Assembly (NCBI GenBank): GCA_002716065.1
Contig: PAZE01000006.1
Coordinates: 53,499-117,498 of the forward strand
Length of the DNA stretch: 64,000 bases
Origin: Crocinitomicaceae bacterium
Lineage (GTDB): Bacteria > Bacteroidota > Bacteroidia > Flavobacteriales_D > Parvicellaceae
Direction: 5' to 3'
Positions 9,501 through 16,275 of the stretch are shown here, piece by piece (position 1 is the first letter of the stretch; each line of letters begins with the position of its first letter). The notes below the pieces were generated by a model. That model made no database searches, had not been told where the DNA came from, and saw only the letters and a program-made list of their open reading frames with translations. The translations under genes and the position numbers were made by a program.

Positions 9501-10894
9501 TAATCATGTCTTTAAAAAATGTTTCAGGAACTTTCACCACTAATGATGGAATAATGCTTCCCGGATATGCTAATTATACCAATGTTTTAGGGATGGATAA
9601 CCAGTGGGGTGGCCCAAGCTGGGAGTTTATTGCAGGAGGCTATCAAGAAAGAGATTTAATAGGTCAACGTACAGGAATGATTTTCGCTAATCATGCTTAC
9701 AATAATAATTGGATGGTTGATACTTCTAATTATGGTTTAATTAGCACTCAGTATGTAGTTAATCATACTGAGAACATGAATTTTAAAGCCTCTATAAAAC
9801 CAATTAATAGTTTAAGAATAGACATTACAGCAGATAGAAATTTCATGGAAAATAGAAATTCTAATTTGGGATGGGATGATGAATTTGATGCTTTTGCATT
9901 AGTTAATAATCAGTATACGGGATCTTTTAGTAGCTCTATAATAACTTGGGGAACCGCTTTTGCTGCTGATAAGGGTTCAGACTCAACATTAACTAATGCT
10001 ATTTTTGATAATTTATTGGCAATAAGATCTGAAGTTTCTAATCTTCTAGGTGGTCAGAATCCTTATTCAGATACATCTTTAAGTGAATCTGGATATGCTG
10101 GAGGTTACGGTAGTGCTCAACAAGATGTTATTATTGGAGCTTTTTTATGTGCATATAAAGGAGTTGATCCTTCACTGCAGAATATCAATCCATTTGGTCA
10201 AAAAATTCCGCTTCCCAATTGGAGAATAACTTTTGATGGACTTGCAAAAATCAAGTTTTTAAAGAAATACATTAAAAATTTGTCTTTCTCTCATGCTTAT
10301 CGATCTAATTTCACCCTTTCCAATTATACCACAAATTTAAATGGGAGGTTTGACAATCAGGGCAATGCTACCGAGCTAGATATGGCTGGTAATTTCATTA
10401 GTGAAAAACAAATTATGAGCATGTCTATTTTAGAACAATTTTCTCCTTTGTTGGGAATGGACTTAACCCTTAAAAATGAAATTATGGTTAAGCTTGAAAT
10501 GAAAAAAGATAGAAATATCTCATTAAGTCTTTCAAATAATCAAATTACTGAAATAAAGGGAAGTGAGTTTGTTCTTGGTTCTGGATATACATGGAGAAAA
10601 TTACAACTTCCTTTTAAGTTTGGAAACAAACCTATTGAACCAAGTGATTTAAGGTTGCGACTTGATGTTTCTGTGAGAGATAACAAAACGATTACTCGAA
10701 AAATTATCGAAAATCAAAATCAAGCAACTGCCGGTCAGCGAATGGTTTCGATTAAATTCTCAGGTGATTATAACTTAAGTAAGCAGCTGATGGTTCGTTT
10801 GTACTTTGATAGAATTGTAAATACTCCTTTTGTTTCCACTTCATTTCCAACAGCGAATACCAATGCTGGATTTGCATTGAGATTTCAGTTATAG
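3518..10894 (+). CDS. sprA: Type IX secretion system outer membrane translocon SprA/Sov
   Basis: SprA is the giant beta-barrel pore of the type IX secretion system. It exports cargo and gliding adhesins across the outer membrane. The length (about 2,458 residues), a Sec signal with a hydrophobic stretch after KYRL, the SprA N-terminal regions (IPGARKLFGSDFVEIRPQG, then EDGTSYIDDFEGSQ and AWYVIDPLF) and the aromatic-ended C-terminus (NTNAGFALRFQL) identify it. No in-frame ATG precedes residue ~101 and a TGA lies at 3503, so translation must begin at a non-ATG codon. The candidates are TTG at 3518 and TTG at 3536; the latter gives a neater signal peptide. A charged low-complexity insert lies at about residues 1932-1986. 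The gene is intact and followed by a terminator. Confidence 0.95.
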   Translation: MGHFIRLKYRLITAFIAVFFSIGSILSNSPTEIVLQLDSPEVDLQYPIDDTYSPTGNSGGQIDFEDPLNIHNEVEYDPISQQYIFSSYIGDSLIYRYSSTMTMEEYFEYQNNQQIDDFWQNKMDEQTDAYRQTESTIPKLNIPGARKLFGSDFVEIRPQGSAELSFGINSSRTDNPVLPEKQRRITTFDFDQKIQMNLTGKIGDLMQIGFNYNTEATFDFENQLKLDYSGEEDDIIQKLEAGNVSMPLNSSLISGSQSLFGIKSELKFGRLTATTVLSQQKGQKKEIEVAGGAQVNDFEIYADNYEENRHFFLSYYFRDSYDNSMKTLPVVMSGVQIQRIEVWVTNRTNDFNETRNVIAFSDLGEVNPNVLEQPFWQSGSYNLPDNNHNSLYQTFQNNSNIRNYVNASNELSGPNYNMVQSVEYEKLENARLLSSNEYTYNSVLGFISLNQSLNNDEVLGVAYQYTYNGQTYQVGELSTDGISGQNALYLKLLKSTVRNPVKKLWDLMMKNVYSLGAYQIDATNFRLDIWYNNPSTSVDINYIPKPGVDDKLLIQMVDLDRLNQQQATYADGLFDFLPIVESQGRISNGGTINPRNGRLYFTTIEPFGATMDKKLADKGISQAVRNTVVFQQLYDSTKTAAQQIPELNRYKIKGVYQSSVSSEISLNAMNIPQGSVVVTAGGQVLVEGSQYTVDYNLGRVKILDDGILSSGTPIKISLESNSLFSIQVKSLMGTHLDYKISKDANIGATVLRLTEKPLTQKVNIGDEPIANTMLGLDGGFRKEVPFLTKLVDKLPFIETKEKSIVNFSGEVATLIPGHNRAINISGEDGTSYIDDFEGSQSAIDIRTFNTWVLSSVPQGQPDLFPEADLYDDINYGKNRAKIAWYVIDPLFHNDNNLTPSHIRGSLMQEDHTMRQVLVNEVFPNKQLSTGQLQNIPVFDIAFYPKEKGPYNFDAFSSSYSSGVDNFGELVNPSSRWGGIMRTLTTNDFEAANIEFIQFWMMDPFNSSTSNSIGEPASNDDSPNSTGGQLYFNLGNVSEDILRDGRKAFENGLPTDGDYSTGDWTTTDWGYIPTTQVIVNAFDNNLDSRIYQDVGLDGMGDNLESSFYNNYISDIQSIVTDPTALASIEEDPSSDNYNYFRDDNYDNDEVSIRGRYKNYNNPDGNSPTSEMSQNYNADGYATSASTLPNVEDINQDNNLNETESYFQYKVELKPQNMVVGTNYITDRILATDERTGKQVYWYQFRVPLREFSKRINGIQDFRSIRFIRLFMQGWSEEVVLRFARMELIRGEWRAYLGSLLTDGEYLQPEESNTTFNISAVNIEDNGNREPIHYVLPDGIIRETNFQTANLAQQNEQSLVLDVCGLQDGDARAAYRNVNFDVRNYNKIQMFVHAESNDDLNPVYDDEATVFVRLGTDFISNYYEYEMPLKISPWNEHASSSVWPEANNMVINLNSLKQVKVTRNGAGINVLERYTEIDPEDPTRNITVIGNPNLQGMKTIMIGIRNPKNDDPSNQWQPDDGLEKCIEVWVNELRLSDFNESGGWAAIGRVNANLADFADVSLSGNYSTPGFGSIEKRVSERQQEFMYGVDASSTIRLGKFFGEKSGVRLPMFVGYSKNVIKPLYDPLSPDLIFQQEADEQDVDWKNRLGDGIDLTERRSINFTNVRIDKSGNKKDKKPRFWNISNFSVSYSFNEFYHRDINTRMDLQRNYLASVNYGFNNNPKPIEPFKKIKFIRKSKWLRPIRDINFFLAPKQIAVRSSINRTYNIFSTRYNFPGGENFEVPQYSKTFNWDRDYDFKYDITKSLQIDLKSMNRAFINESPGQVDYGIFGYERESASDSLNTSFSNFGETMSYNHIANVTFKWPFKTFPLTDWITLSTRYTGNFDWTRAPLALVNDTLNVGNVVQNSRAVVWNGKLNFTTLYNKVPYLKKVNKKYGGGRGRNSRSRAVSRSAGGRNSKSKDSKEEDEKEGGEKNKKGKNKDDKDDDKFNILEQLARVIMSLKNVSGTFTTNDGIMLPGYANYTNVLGMDNQWGGPSWEFIAGGYQERDLIGQRTGMIFANHAYNNNWMVDTSNYGLISTQYVVNHTENMNFKASIKPINSLRIDITADRNFMENRNSNLGWDDEFDAFALVNNQYTGSFSSSIITWGTAFAADKGSDSTLTNAIFDNLLAIRSEVSNLLGGQNPYSDTSLSESGYAGGYGSAQQDVIIGAFLCAYKGVDPSLQNINPFGQKIPLPNWRITFDGLAKIKFLKKYIKNLSFSHAYRSNFTLSNYTTNLNGRFDNQGNATELDMAGNFISEKQIMSMSILEQFSPLLGMDLTLKNEIMVKLEMKKDRNISLSLSNNQITEIKGSEFVLGSGYTWRKLQLPFKFGNKPIEPSDLRLRLDVSVRDNKTITRKIIENQNQATAGQRMVSIKFSGDYNLSKQLMVRLYFDRIVNTPFVSTSFPTANTNAGFALRFQL

Positions 10895-10911
10895 AGCTTG
10901 AATTAATTTAA

Positions 10912-10940
10912 AAAAAGAGCTGTAAAATCTAGTTCTTTTT
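10912..10940 (+). terminator. Intrinsic-type hairpin after sprA
   Basis: A 10-bp stem (AAAAAGAGCT at 10912-10921 and AGTTCTTTTT at 10931-10940, one G-U pair) closes a 9-base loop and ends in a U tract. It lies 17 bp past the sprA stop and upstream of gcvH, so it probably ends the maeB-ruvA-sprA transcript. The stem is A/U-rich and no experiment supports it. Confidence 0.6.
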
Positions 10941-10977
10941 GTATGTTCGTAAAGTTTTAATTATTAATTTTCTTAGC

Positions 10978-11355
10978 ATGAGTGTACCAACTGAATTAAA
11001 GTATACAAAAGACCATGAATGGATTCGTATTGACGGAGATGTGGCAACTATTGGAATAACTGATTTTGCCCAAGGTGAATTGGGAGATATTGTATATGTT
11101 GAAGTTGAAACTGTTGAAGAAGAATTAGATGCTGAAGAGGTTTTTGGCACGGTTGAAGCAGTAAAAACAGTTTCAGATTTATTTATGCCTATTGCCGGAG
11201 AAGTTCTAGAGTTTAATGAACTATTAGAAGCTAATCCTGAAAAGGTAAATGAAGACCCTTATGGTGATGGGTGGATGATTAAGGTTAAAATAGCGGATTC
11301 AAGTGAAATTGACGATTTACTTGGTTCTGATGAATATGCGGATTTAATTGGTTAG
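10978..11355 (+). CDS. gcvH: Glycine cleavage system H protein
   Basis: GcvH carries the lipoyl arm that shuttles the aminomethyl group between the P, T and L proteins of the glycine cleavage system. The 125-residue product has the family N-terminus ([10 protein letters not shown]), the [13 protein letters not shown] segment, the lipoylation motif [11 protein letters not shown] with the modified Lys at residue 63, and the [10 protein letters not shown] tail region. I chose the ATG at 10978; an upstream TTG at 10939 would add 13 residues with no family counterpart and would start inside the terminator hairpin. The genes for P and T are not in the window. A dihydrolipoyl dehydrogenase gene (L protein) is at 41642-43039. 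Confidence 0.96.
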   Translation: MSVPTELKYTKDHEWIRIDGDVATIGITDFAQGELGDIVYVEVETVEEELDAEEVFGTVEAVKTVSDLFMPIAGEVLEFNELLEANPEKVNEDPYGDGWMIKVKIADSSEIDDLLGSDEYADLIG

Positions 11356-11734
11356 ATTTAAGCCGAATTTCTTCTTGGCTATTTTTTGGTCGTTTTTTAT
11401 TTTATTGGTTTGTTTTGCCCCTTCAAAAGGTATTCCAAAGTTTTCTTTTTTTGCAAACTGGCATATTGATAAGTGTATTCATTTTTTTCTCTTTTTTATT
11501 CAAGCACTATTATTTTTATTAATCAAAGATGATAAAAAGCGATTTTATAGAGAAAACACCTTTAATTACATACTATTTGTTGTTTTTTACTGTTTATTTC
11601 TTGGGTTAAGTGTTGAATTAATTCAACATTTTTTTATTGAAACTAGAGCAGGTGATTTTATAGATTTTACTGCAGATGTTTTAGGAGCTATAACAGCATT
11701 GATTTTATTTAGGAATAAAAAAGTAGTAGTTTAA
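11348..11734 (+). CDS. VanZ-like small membrane protein
   Basis: A 128-residue protein with about four hydrophobic segments (residues 8-25, 41-60, 75-95 and 108-122). It has the VanZ-family pattern: a short loop with [12 protein letters not shown], then [11 protein letters not shown] and an acidic segment [14 protein letters not shown] before the last helix. Bacterial VanZ-like proteins of this size have no firm function; the name comes from teicoplanin resistance in enterococci and does not imply resistance here. It has no ATG. The frame opens at TTG 11348, overlapping the gcvH stop by 8 bp, which suggests translational coupling. Downstream of gcvH is a usual place for this gene in Flavobacteriia. 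Confidence 0.8.
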   Translation: MVRFKPNFFLAIFWSFFILLVCFAPSKGIPKFSFFANWHIDKCIHFFLFFIQALLFLLIKDDKKRFYRENTFNYILFVVFYCLFLGLSVELIQHFFIETRAGDFIDFTADVLGAITALILFRNKKVVV

Positions 11735-11801
11735 TTGAACCAATTTTAATTTGTAGTTTATCATTATATAAAATCTTTTAACTTTACTAAAAATTATTTT
11801 C

Positions 11802-12485
11802 ATGGAATCTAAAAAAAATAGCAATGTTGATAGTGATGATTCTATCACTAGAACAGGTTATGTGCTAACAGGTCTAGTTGTTATCATGGCAACGATGTTT
11901 TGTTTAGTTGAGTACAACAATGTTGATATCGCAGGTGCGACTATTGATTCTAAATTATCGGATATTCAAGATGAAGAGGTTATTGAAGTGAATCCAAATA
12001 CGCCACCTCCACCACCTCCACCACCTCCACCACCAGCTCCACCTGAAGAGGTGGAAATCCTTGAAGAAGAAGATGAGCGTGAGGAAACTCAAGTAATAAT
12101 TGTTGACCAAGAATCCACTGAAAACATTGTCTTAGATATTCCTGAGGAAGAAGAAGAGCCTGAAGTAGAAGAAATTTTTGATGTTGTTGAAGAACAAGCT
12201 TCATTTCCTGGAGGCTTACAAGCGATGATGGAGTTTTTGGGCAAGAACACCAAATATCCTGAAATGGCTCGAGAGAACGGCATTCAGGGTAGGGTATATG
12301 TTCAGTTCGTAGTTTACAAAGATGGTTCAATTAAGGATGTTAAGGTTATGAAGGGTAGACACGCAACTTTGGATAAAGAAGCCGTTAGAGTAGTTAAATC
12401 TATGCCCAAATGGGTTCCCGGAAAACAAAGAGGCAAGTCTGTTAACTCAAGGTTTACTCTTCCTGTTAAATTTAAAATTCAGTAA
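11802..12485 (+). CDS. tonB: TonB-family energy transducer
   Basis: TonB proteins transmit proton-motive force from the inner-membrane ExbB/ExbD motor to outer-membrane receptors. This 227-residue protein has a short cytoplasmic tail and one membrane helix (about 19-37, GYVLTGLVVIMATMFCLVEY). A periplasmic Pro-rich spacer with eleven consecutive prolines and acidic stretches (VEILEEEDEREE, EEEEEPEVEE) follows. The C-terminal TonB domain begins FPGGLQAMMEFL, with KYPEMARENGIQGRVYVQFVV and ending LPVKFKIQ. The FPGG start of the domain is typical of Bacteroidota. It is monocistronic, convergent with cysN across 8 bp. No receptor or exbBD lies nearby, so the partner is unknown. Confidence 0.93.
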   Translation: MESKKNSNVDSDDSITRTGYVLTGLVVIMATMFCLVEYNNVDIAGATIDSKLSDIQDEEVIEVNPNTPPPPPPPPPPPAPPEEVEILEEEDEREETQVIIVDQESTENIVLDIPEEEEEPEVEEIFDVVEEQASFPGGLQAMMEFLGKNTKYPEMARENGIQGRVYVQFVVYKDGSIKDVKVMKGRHATLDKEAVRVVKSMPKWVPGKQRGKSVNSRFTLPVKFKIQ

Positions 12486-12493
12486 TAAGGTTT

Positions 12494-13756
12494 TTAGATA
12501 ATCATTCCAGCTCCAACTGTGTTGTTGGTAGCCTCATCAATGATAATAATACTCCCTGTAGCTTTATTACTACTATATGAATCAATAAATAAAGGTTGAG
12601 TTATTCGTAATGATACTCTTGCTATATCGTTAGCTTCAATTTTCTTATCCTCTTCTATTCTATGCAGTGTATTAATATCTACTTTGTATAGTATGTTTTT
12701 AATCATGCATCTAGCATCTTTAGAAGTATGTTTAATGGCGTATTTTCCACCTGGTTGTAAGGGCGTAGTGCTTAGCCAGCAAAGCATAACATCAATATTT
12801 TGCTCAGGGCTGGGGCTGTTGTTTTTACGTACAATCATATCACCTCTGCTTATGTCAATATCGTCTTCAAGCGTTAGTGCAACAGACATTGGCGAATAAG
12901 CTTCTTCAATTTCACCATTGAAGGTGTCTATCGACTTGATTTTGGAAGAAAAACCAGAGGGGAGCACCATAACTTGATCTCCTTTTTTAAAAACCCCACC
13001 TTCTATTCTGCCAGCATATCCTCTATAGTCATGAAATTTATCATTTTGAGGTCGAATTACATATTGAACAGGAAACCTGCAATCAATTAGATTTCTATCA
13101 GATGCAATGTGGATGTTTTCTAAGGTGTGTAAAAGTGTACTTCCTTCATACCATTCCATATTTTTTCCTCTATTCACAACATTATCACCTTTTAAGGCGC
13201 TTATTGGAATAAATGATATGTCTTTTGTTCTAAGCTTCGAGCTAAATGTTTTTAATTCCTCTTTAATAGAACTAAAAGTTTGCTGGGAATAATTAACTAA
13301 GTCCATTTTATTTACACAGTAAACAATATGATCAATACCCAAAAGTGATGCAATAAATGAATGACGTCTAGTTTGTTCTACAATGCCGTTTCTAGCATCA
13401 ACTAAAATAATAGCTAGATTAGCTGTACTTGCTCCCGTAACCATATTTCTAGTATATTCAATATGACCAGGTGTATCGGCAATTATGAATTTTCTTTTTG
13501 GAGTTGCAAAATACCTGTAGGCAACATCAATGGTAATACCTTGTTCTCTTTCTGCTCTTAATCCATCAGTTAAAAGAGCTAAATTTACATTTTCCTCACC
13601 CTTCTGTTTGCTTGCCTTTTCAATTGCTTCCATTTGATCCTCAAAAATGGATTTACTATCGTAAAGCAATCTTCCAATTAATGTGCTTTTGCCATCGTCT
13701 ACGCTTCCTGCAGTAGTGAACCTAAGAAGGTCCATAGTTAGGTAATTATCTTCCAT
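12494..13756 (-). CDS. cysN: Sulfate adenylyltransferase subunit 1 (GTPase CysN)
   Basis: CysN is the GTPase subunit of ATP sulfurylase; GTP hydrolysis drives formation of adenosine 5'-phosphosulfate (APS) by CysD. The 420-residue protein is EF-Tu-like. It has the P-loop GSVDDGKSTLIGRLLYDSK (18-36), G2 region EQGITIDVAYRYF, G3 DTPGH with EYTRNMVTGAS, and G4 NKMDLV. Beta-barrel domains follow (VIRPQNDKFHDYRGYAGRI). It lacks a fused APS kinase domain, consistent with the separate cysC just upstream. It begins at an ATG 3 bp after the cysD reading frame ends, so cysC-cysD-cysN form one operon. If cysD is inactive, this subunit would have no catalytic partner. Confidence 0.95.
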   Translation of the reverse strand: MEDNYLTMDLLRFTTAGSVDDGKSTLIGRLLYDSKSIFEDQMEAIEKASKQKGEENVNLALLTDGLRAEREQGITIDVAYRYFATPKRKFIIADTPGHIEYTRNMVTGASTANLAIILVDARNGIVEQTRRHSFIASLLGIDHIVYCVNKMDLVNYSQQTFSSIKEELKTFSSKLRTKDISFIPISALKGDNVVNRGKNMEWYEGSTLLHTLENIHIASDRNLIDCRFPVQYVIRPQNDKFHDYRGYAGRIEGGVFKKGDQVMVLPSGFSSKIKSIDTFNGEIEEAYSPMSVALTLEDDIDISRGDMIVRKNNSPSPEQNIDVMLCWLSTTPLQPGGKYAIKHTSKDARCMIKNILYKVDINTLHRIEEDKKIEANDIARVSLRITQPLFIDSYSSNKATGSIIIIDEATNNTVGAGMII

Positions 13757-13759
13757 AGT

Positions 13760-13963
13760 TTAAAAGTAACCTTCTTTTTTTCTGTCTTCCATCGCAGCTT
13801 CAGATCTTTTGTCATCCGATCGACCACCTCTTTCAGTAATTCTAGTTGCAGAAACTTCTTGAATAATTTCATCTATGTTTTTAGCCGATGATAAAACTGC
13901 ACCAGTACAGGTAGCATCTCCAATTGTTCTAAAACGCACTTGCATTTTAGAAATAGTTTCTGA
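13760..13963 (-). pseudogene. cysD: C-terminal part of CysD, separated from the rest by an in-frame stop
   Basis: Reading the minus strand past the TAA at 13966-13964, in the same frame and with no shift, gives SETISK and then 61 residues starting MQVRFRTIGDATCTGAV. These match the CysD C-terminus: RFRTIGD-TCTGAV, the ITERGGRSDDKRSEAAMEDR segment and the family-typical ending KKEGYF. This region normally closes the ATP sulfurylase small subunit and contacts CysN. An ATG at 13945 could restart translation, but a free-standing 61-residue tail is not a known arrangement. It is best read as the 3' end of an interrupted cysD, or as the sign of a base error at the stop codon. Confidence 0.85.
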
Positions 13964-14665
13964 TTATTTTGTTTGAACAAAGTCTGTTTTAGCCATTATA
14001 ACACCATCCCTTTCAAAGCAATCCCTGTTATGAGATAAGTATAAAGTAGGAATGGCAATGTTTTCTTTTTTGATGTATTGCCAAACATCCATTTCAGTCC
14101 AGTTGCTTATTGGAAAAACTCTAAAATGTTCGCCAAAGTGTTTTTTGCCGTTAAAGATGTTCCAAAGTTCTGGCCGCTGGTTTTTTGGATCCCACTGGCC
14201 AAAATCATCTCTGTGAGAAAAAAAGCGTTCTTTAGCTCTGGCTTTTTCTTCATCTCTTCTTGCTCCACCCATAGCACAATCAAATTTGTTCTCTTCAATT
14301 GCATCTAATAGGGTTGTTGTTTGTAGTTTATTTCTACTAGCGTTTATTCCTTTTTCTTCAACTACTTTTCCCTTATCAATTGAGTTTTGAACAGAAGCTA
14401 TAATTAGACGGCCGTTTGTGTCTTTCATCAATTGATCTCTAAATTGATATAACTCATCAAAATTATGCCCAGTGTCTACATGCATCAAAGGAAAAGGCAC
14501 ACTAGAGGGGTAAAATGCTTTTCTTGCCAAGTGATAACAAACAATAGAATCTTTACCTCCTGAAAACAACAATACTGGTCGTTCAAATTGAGCAGCAACT
14601 TCTCTTATCACGTAGATGGATTCGGATTCTAACTCCTCTAGGTGAGATAGGTTATAGTTTTTCAT
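13964..14665 (-). CDS. cysD: Sulfate adenylyltransferase subunit 2 (CysD), N-terminal 233 residues before a premature stop
   Basis: CysD adenylylates sulfate with ATP to make APS. The frame has the family N-terminus (LSHLEELESESIYVIREVAA), the PP-loop FSGGKDSIVCYHLARKAFYP, HVDTGHNFDELY, the GGARRDEEKARAKER motif, WDPKNQRPELWNIFNGK and FPISNWTEMDVWQYI. It ends at TAA 13964-13966 after KTDFVQTK, about 68 residues short of the usual ~300. The remainder continues in the same frame, so one nonsense codon is the only defect and the full product would be 301 residues. The stop falls in the variable linker between the catalytic core and the C-terminal arm. It may be a real mutation, a sequencing error or readthrough. 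The start overlaps the cysC stop (ATGA). Confidence 0.88.
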   Translation of the reverse strand: MKNYNLSHLEELESESIYVIREVAAQFERPVLLFSGGKDSIVCYHLARKAFYPSSVPFPLMHVDTGHNFDELYQFRDQLMKDTNGRLIIASVQNSIDKGKVVEEKGINASRNKLQTTTLLDAIEENKFDCAMGGARRDEEKARAKERFFSHRDDFGQWDPKNQRPELWNIFNGKKHFGEHFRVFPISNWTEMDVWQYIKKENIAIPTLYLSHNRDCFERDGVIMAKTDFVQTK

Positions 14666-15273
14666 TTTTTAGCTTTAATCTTTGGTAAAATATAATTAAA
14701 AAGTTCATCTCCACTTTCTTTAGCTGTTTTTCCTAAAGTCGAAATAGTGAAATCAGGATTAATCGGAGTTTCAAATGAAGAAGAAATTCCAGTAAAATTC
14801 TTTATTTCTCCTGCTCTTGCTTTTTTATATAATCCTTTTACATCTCTTTTTTCACATTCTTCAATAGAAGTGTCAACAAAAACTTCAAAAAAGTTTTCTC
14901 TTCCAATTATTTCTTTAGCTAAATCTCTTGAGTATTGAAAAGGACTAACAAAGCAATTTATGGAAACAATTCCAGAAAGGTTAAACAATTTAGAAACTTC
15001 AGCAATTCTTCTTATGTTTTCAATTCTGTCTTTATCTGAAAAAGATAAGTTATTGTTGATTCCAGTTCTAATGTTATCTCCATCAAGTAGCGTAGTGATA
15101 ATGTTGTTTTGGAATAGTTTTTTTTCTAAAAAGGCGCCAATGGTAGTTTTACCTGACCCGGATAGACCAGTTAACCATATGGTTATTCCTTTTTGATTTA
15201 AAGCAGCTTCTTTCTGTTTTTTGGAAAGAATTTTATCAAATGTTGTAAATAGGTTATTTTTTTCTGCTTTCAA
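14662..15273 (-). CDS. cysC: Adenylylsulfate kinase (CysC)
   Basis: CysC phosphorylates APS to PAPS, the sulfate donor for sulfotransferases and for PAPS reductase. The 203-residue protein has the P-loop GLSGSGKTTIG, DGDNIRTGINNNLSFSDKDR (APS binding), RRIAEVSKLF, FVSPF and the lid region EECEKRDVKGLYKKARAGEI. No ATG precedes the conserved region. I chose TTG 15273 (KAEKNNLFTTFDKIL) because related proteins begin close to this point. A further upstream TTG at 15303 lies inside a TACTTTTG promoter box and could not be in the transcript. It is the first gene of the cysC-cysD-cysN operon. Confidence 0.92.
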   Translation of the reverse strand: MKAEKNNLFTTFDKILSKKQKEAALNQKGITIWLTGLSGSGKTTIGAFLEKKLFQNNIITTLLDGDNIRTGINNNLSFSDKDRIENIRRIAEVSKLFNLSGIVSINCFVSPFQYSRDLAKEIIGRENFFEVFVDTSIEECEKRDVKGLYKKARAGEIKNFTGISSSFETPINPDFTISTLGKTAKESGDELFNYILPKIKAKK

Positions 15274-15300
15274 TTCTAGTATATTTGTAACAACAGATAA

Positions 15301-15308
15301 CAAAAGTA
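15301..15308 (-). promoter_or_regulatory. Putative -7 box for cysC-cysD-cysN
   Basis: TACTTTTG on the minus strand fits the Bacteroidota TAnnTTTG -7 element. It lies 28 bp before the TTG start at 15273, implying a leader of about 20 nt. No TTG at the expected -33 position was seen. Motif match only. Confidence 0.42.
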
Positions 15309-15369
15309 AAAATATATATCTACTTATAAAGGGTTTGTTATTTATATACTTTTTAAAAATCTATAAATT

Positions 15370-16272
15370 ATGAATTTAAGCTTTAATACATTAGACTCTC
15401 CATCTGTAGATAAGGTTGGGATTGAAGATAGGATAGCTCGTGTAAAGGCTAGAAGTATAAAAAAAGAAGCTAAAATTAAGGGTTTGAAACTTGCCCTAAA
15501 TATGATAGATTTAACTACTCTTGAAGGAATTGATACAGAGAATAAGGTAAAGCAAATGTGCTATAAGGCTAGACATCTTCATGATGTATATGCTGATTTG
15601 CCCTCTGTTGCTGCAGTCTGTGTATACCCTAATTTTGTTAAAACAGCGGTAAATGAATTAAAAGGGTCAGCTGTTAAGGTGGCTAGTGTTGCTACTGCAT
15701 TTCCGAGTGGTCATTCTTCTTTAAATATAAAGCTAGAAGACACTAAAATTGCAGTTGACAGTGGTGCTGATGAGGTGGATATGGTCATTAGTAGAGGGCG
15801 TTTTCACAAAGGCGATTATGGTTATGTTTTTGATGAAATTGCAGCTGTAAAAGCTGCTTGTGGTAAAGCTAGATTAAAGGTTATTCTTGAAACTGGAGAA
15901 TTAGGAAATTACGATAAAGTAAGAAAGGCAAGTGATATTGCTATTTATGCTGGAGCAGATTTTATCAAAACATCTACCGGAAAAATTCAACCTGCTGCTA
16001 CTTTGCCAGTTACTTTAGTAATGCTTGAAGCAATTAAGGATTATTATTATAAAACGGGTAAGATGATTGGAATGAAACCGGCTGGTGGTATTTCTAATGC
16101 AAAGCTTGCACTTCATTATCTAATTATGGTAAAAGAAACACTTGGCAACAAATGGTTGACAAACAAATGGTTTCGATTTGGGGCAAGTAGCTTAGCAAAT
16201 GATTTACTAATGCAGTTGATGAAACAAAAAACAGGGGTTTATCAATCCACAGATTATTTTTCAAAAGATTAA
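15370..16272 (+). CDS. deoC: Deoxyribose-phosphate aldolase
   Basis: DeoC splits 2-deoxy-D-ribose 5-phosphate into acetaldehyde and glyceraldehyde 3-phosphate in deoxynucleoside catabolism. The 300-residue TIM-barrel protein has the Schiff-base lysine in ADFIKTSTGK (Lys200) and the second active-site lysine in GMKPAGGIS (Lys236). It also has DEVDMVISRGRF and VKVASVATAFPSGH. It is longer than the 259-residue E. coli enzyme because of an N-terminal extension of about 40 residues, as in the longer DeoC subgroup. An aldehyde dehydrogenase follows 3 bp downstream; oxidation of the acetaldehyde product is a reasonable joint role, inferred from position. Confidence 0.95.
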   Translation: MNLSFNTLDSPSVDKVGIEDRIARVKARSIKKEAKIKGLKLALNMIDLTTLEGIDTENKVKQMCYKARHLHDVYADLPSVAAVCVYPNFVKTAVNELKGSAVKVASVATAFPSGHSSLNIKLEDTKIAVDSGADEVDMVISRGRFHKGDYGYVFDEIAAVKAACGKARLKVILETGELGNYDKVRKASDIAIYAGADFIKTSTGKIQPAATLPVTLVMLEAIKDYYYKTGKMIGMKPAGGISNAKLALHYLIMVKETLGNKWLTNKWFRFGASSLANDLLMQLMKQKTGVYQSTDYFSKD

Positions 16273-16275
16273 AAG

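Noticed and set aside
9274-9540. 88-residue Ser/Pro/Leu-rich frame on the minus strand inside sprA
   Set aside because: It is the reverse complement of the Lys/Asp/Glu low-complexity region of sprA; no independent support.
11980-12330. 116-residue minus-strand frame across tonB
   Set aside because: Its Val/Glu-rich repeats mirror the proline run of TonB; tonB is complete and explains the sequence.
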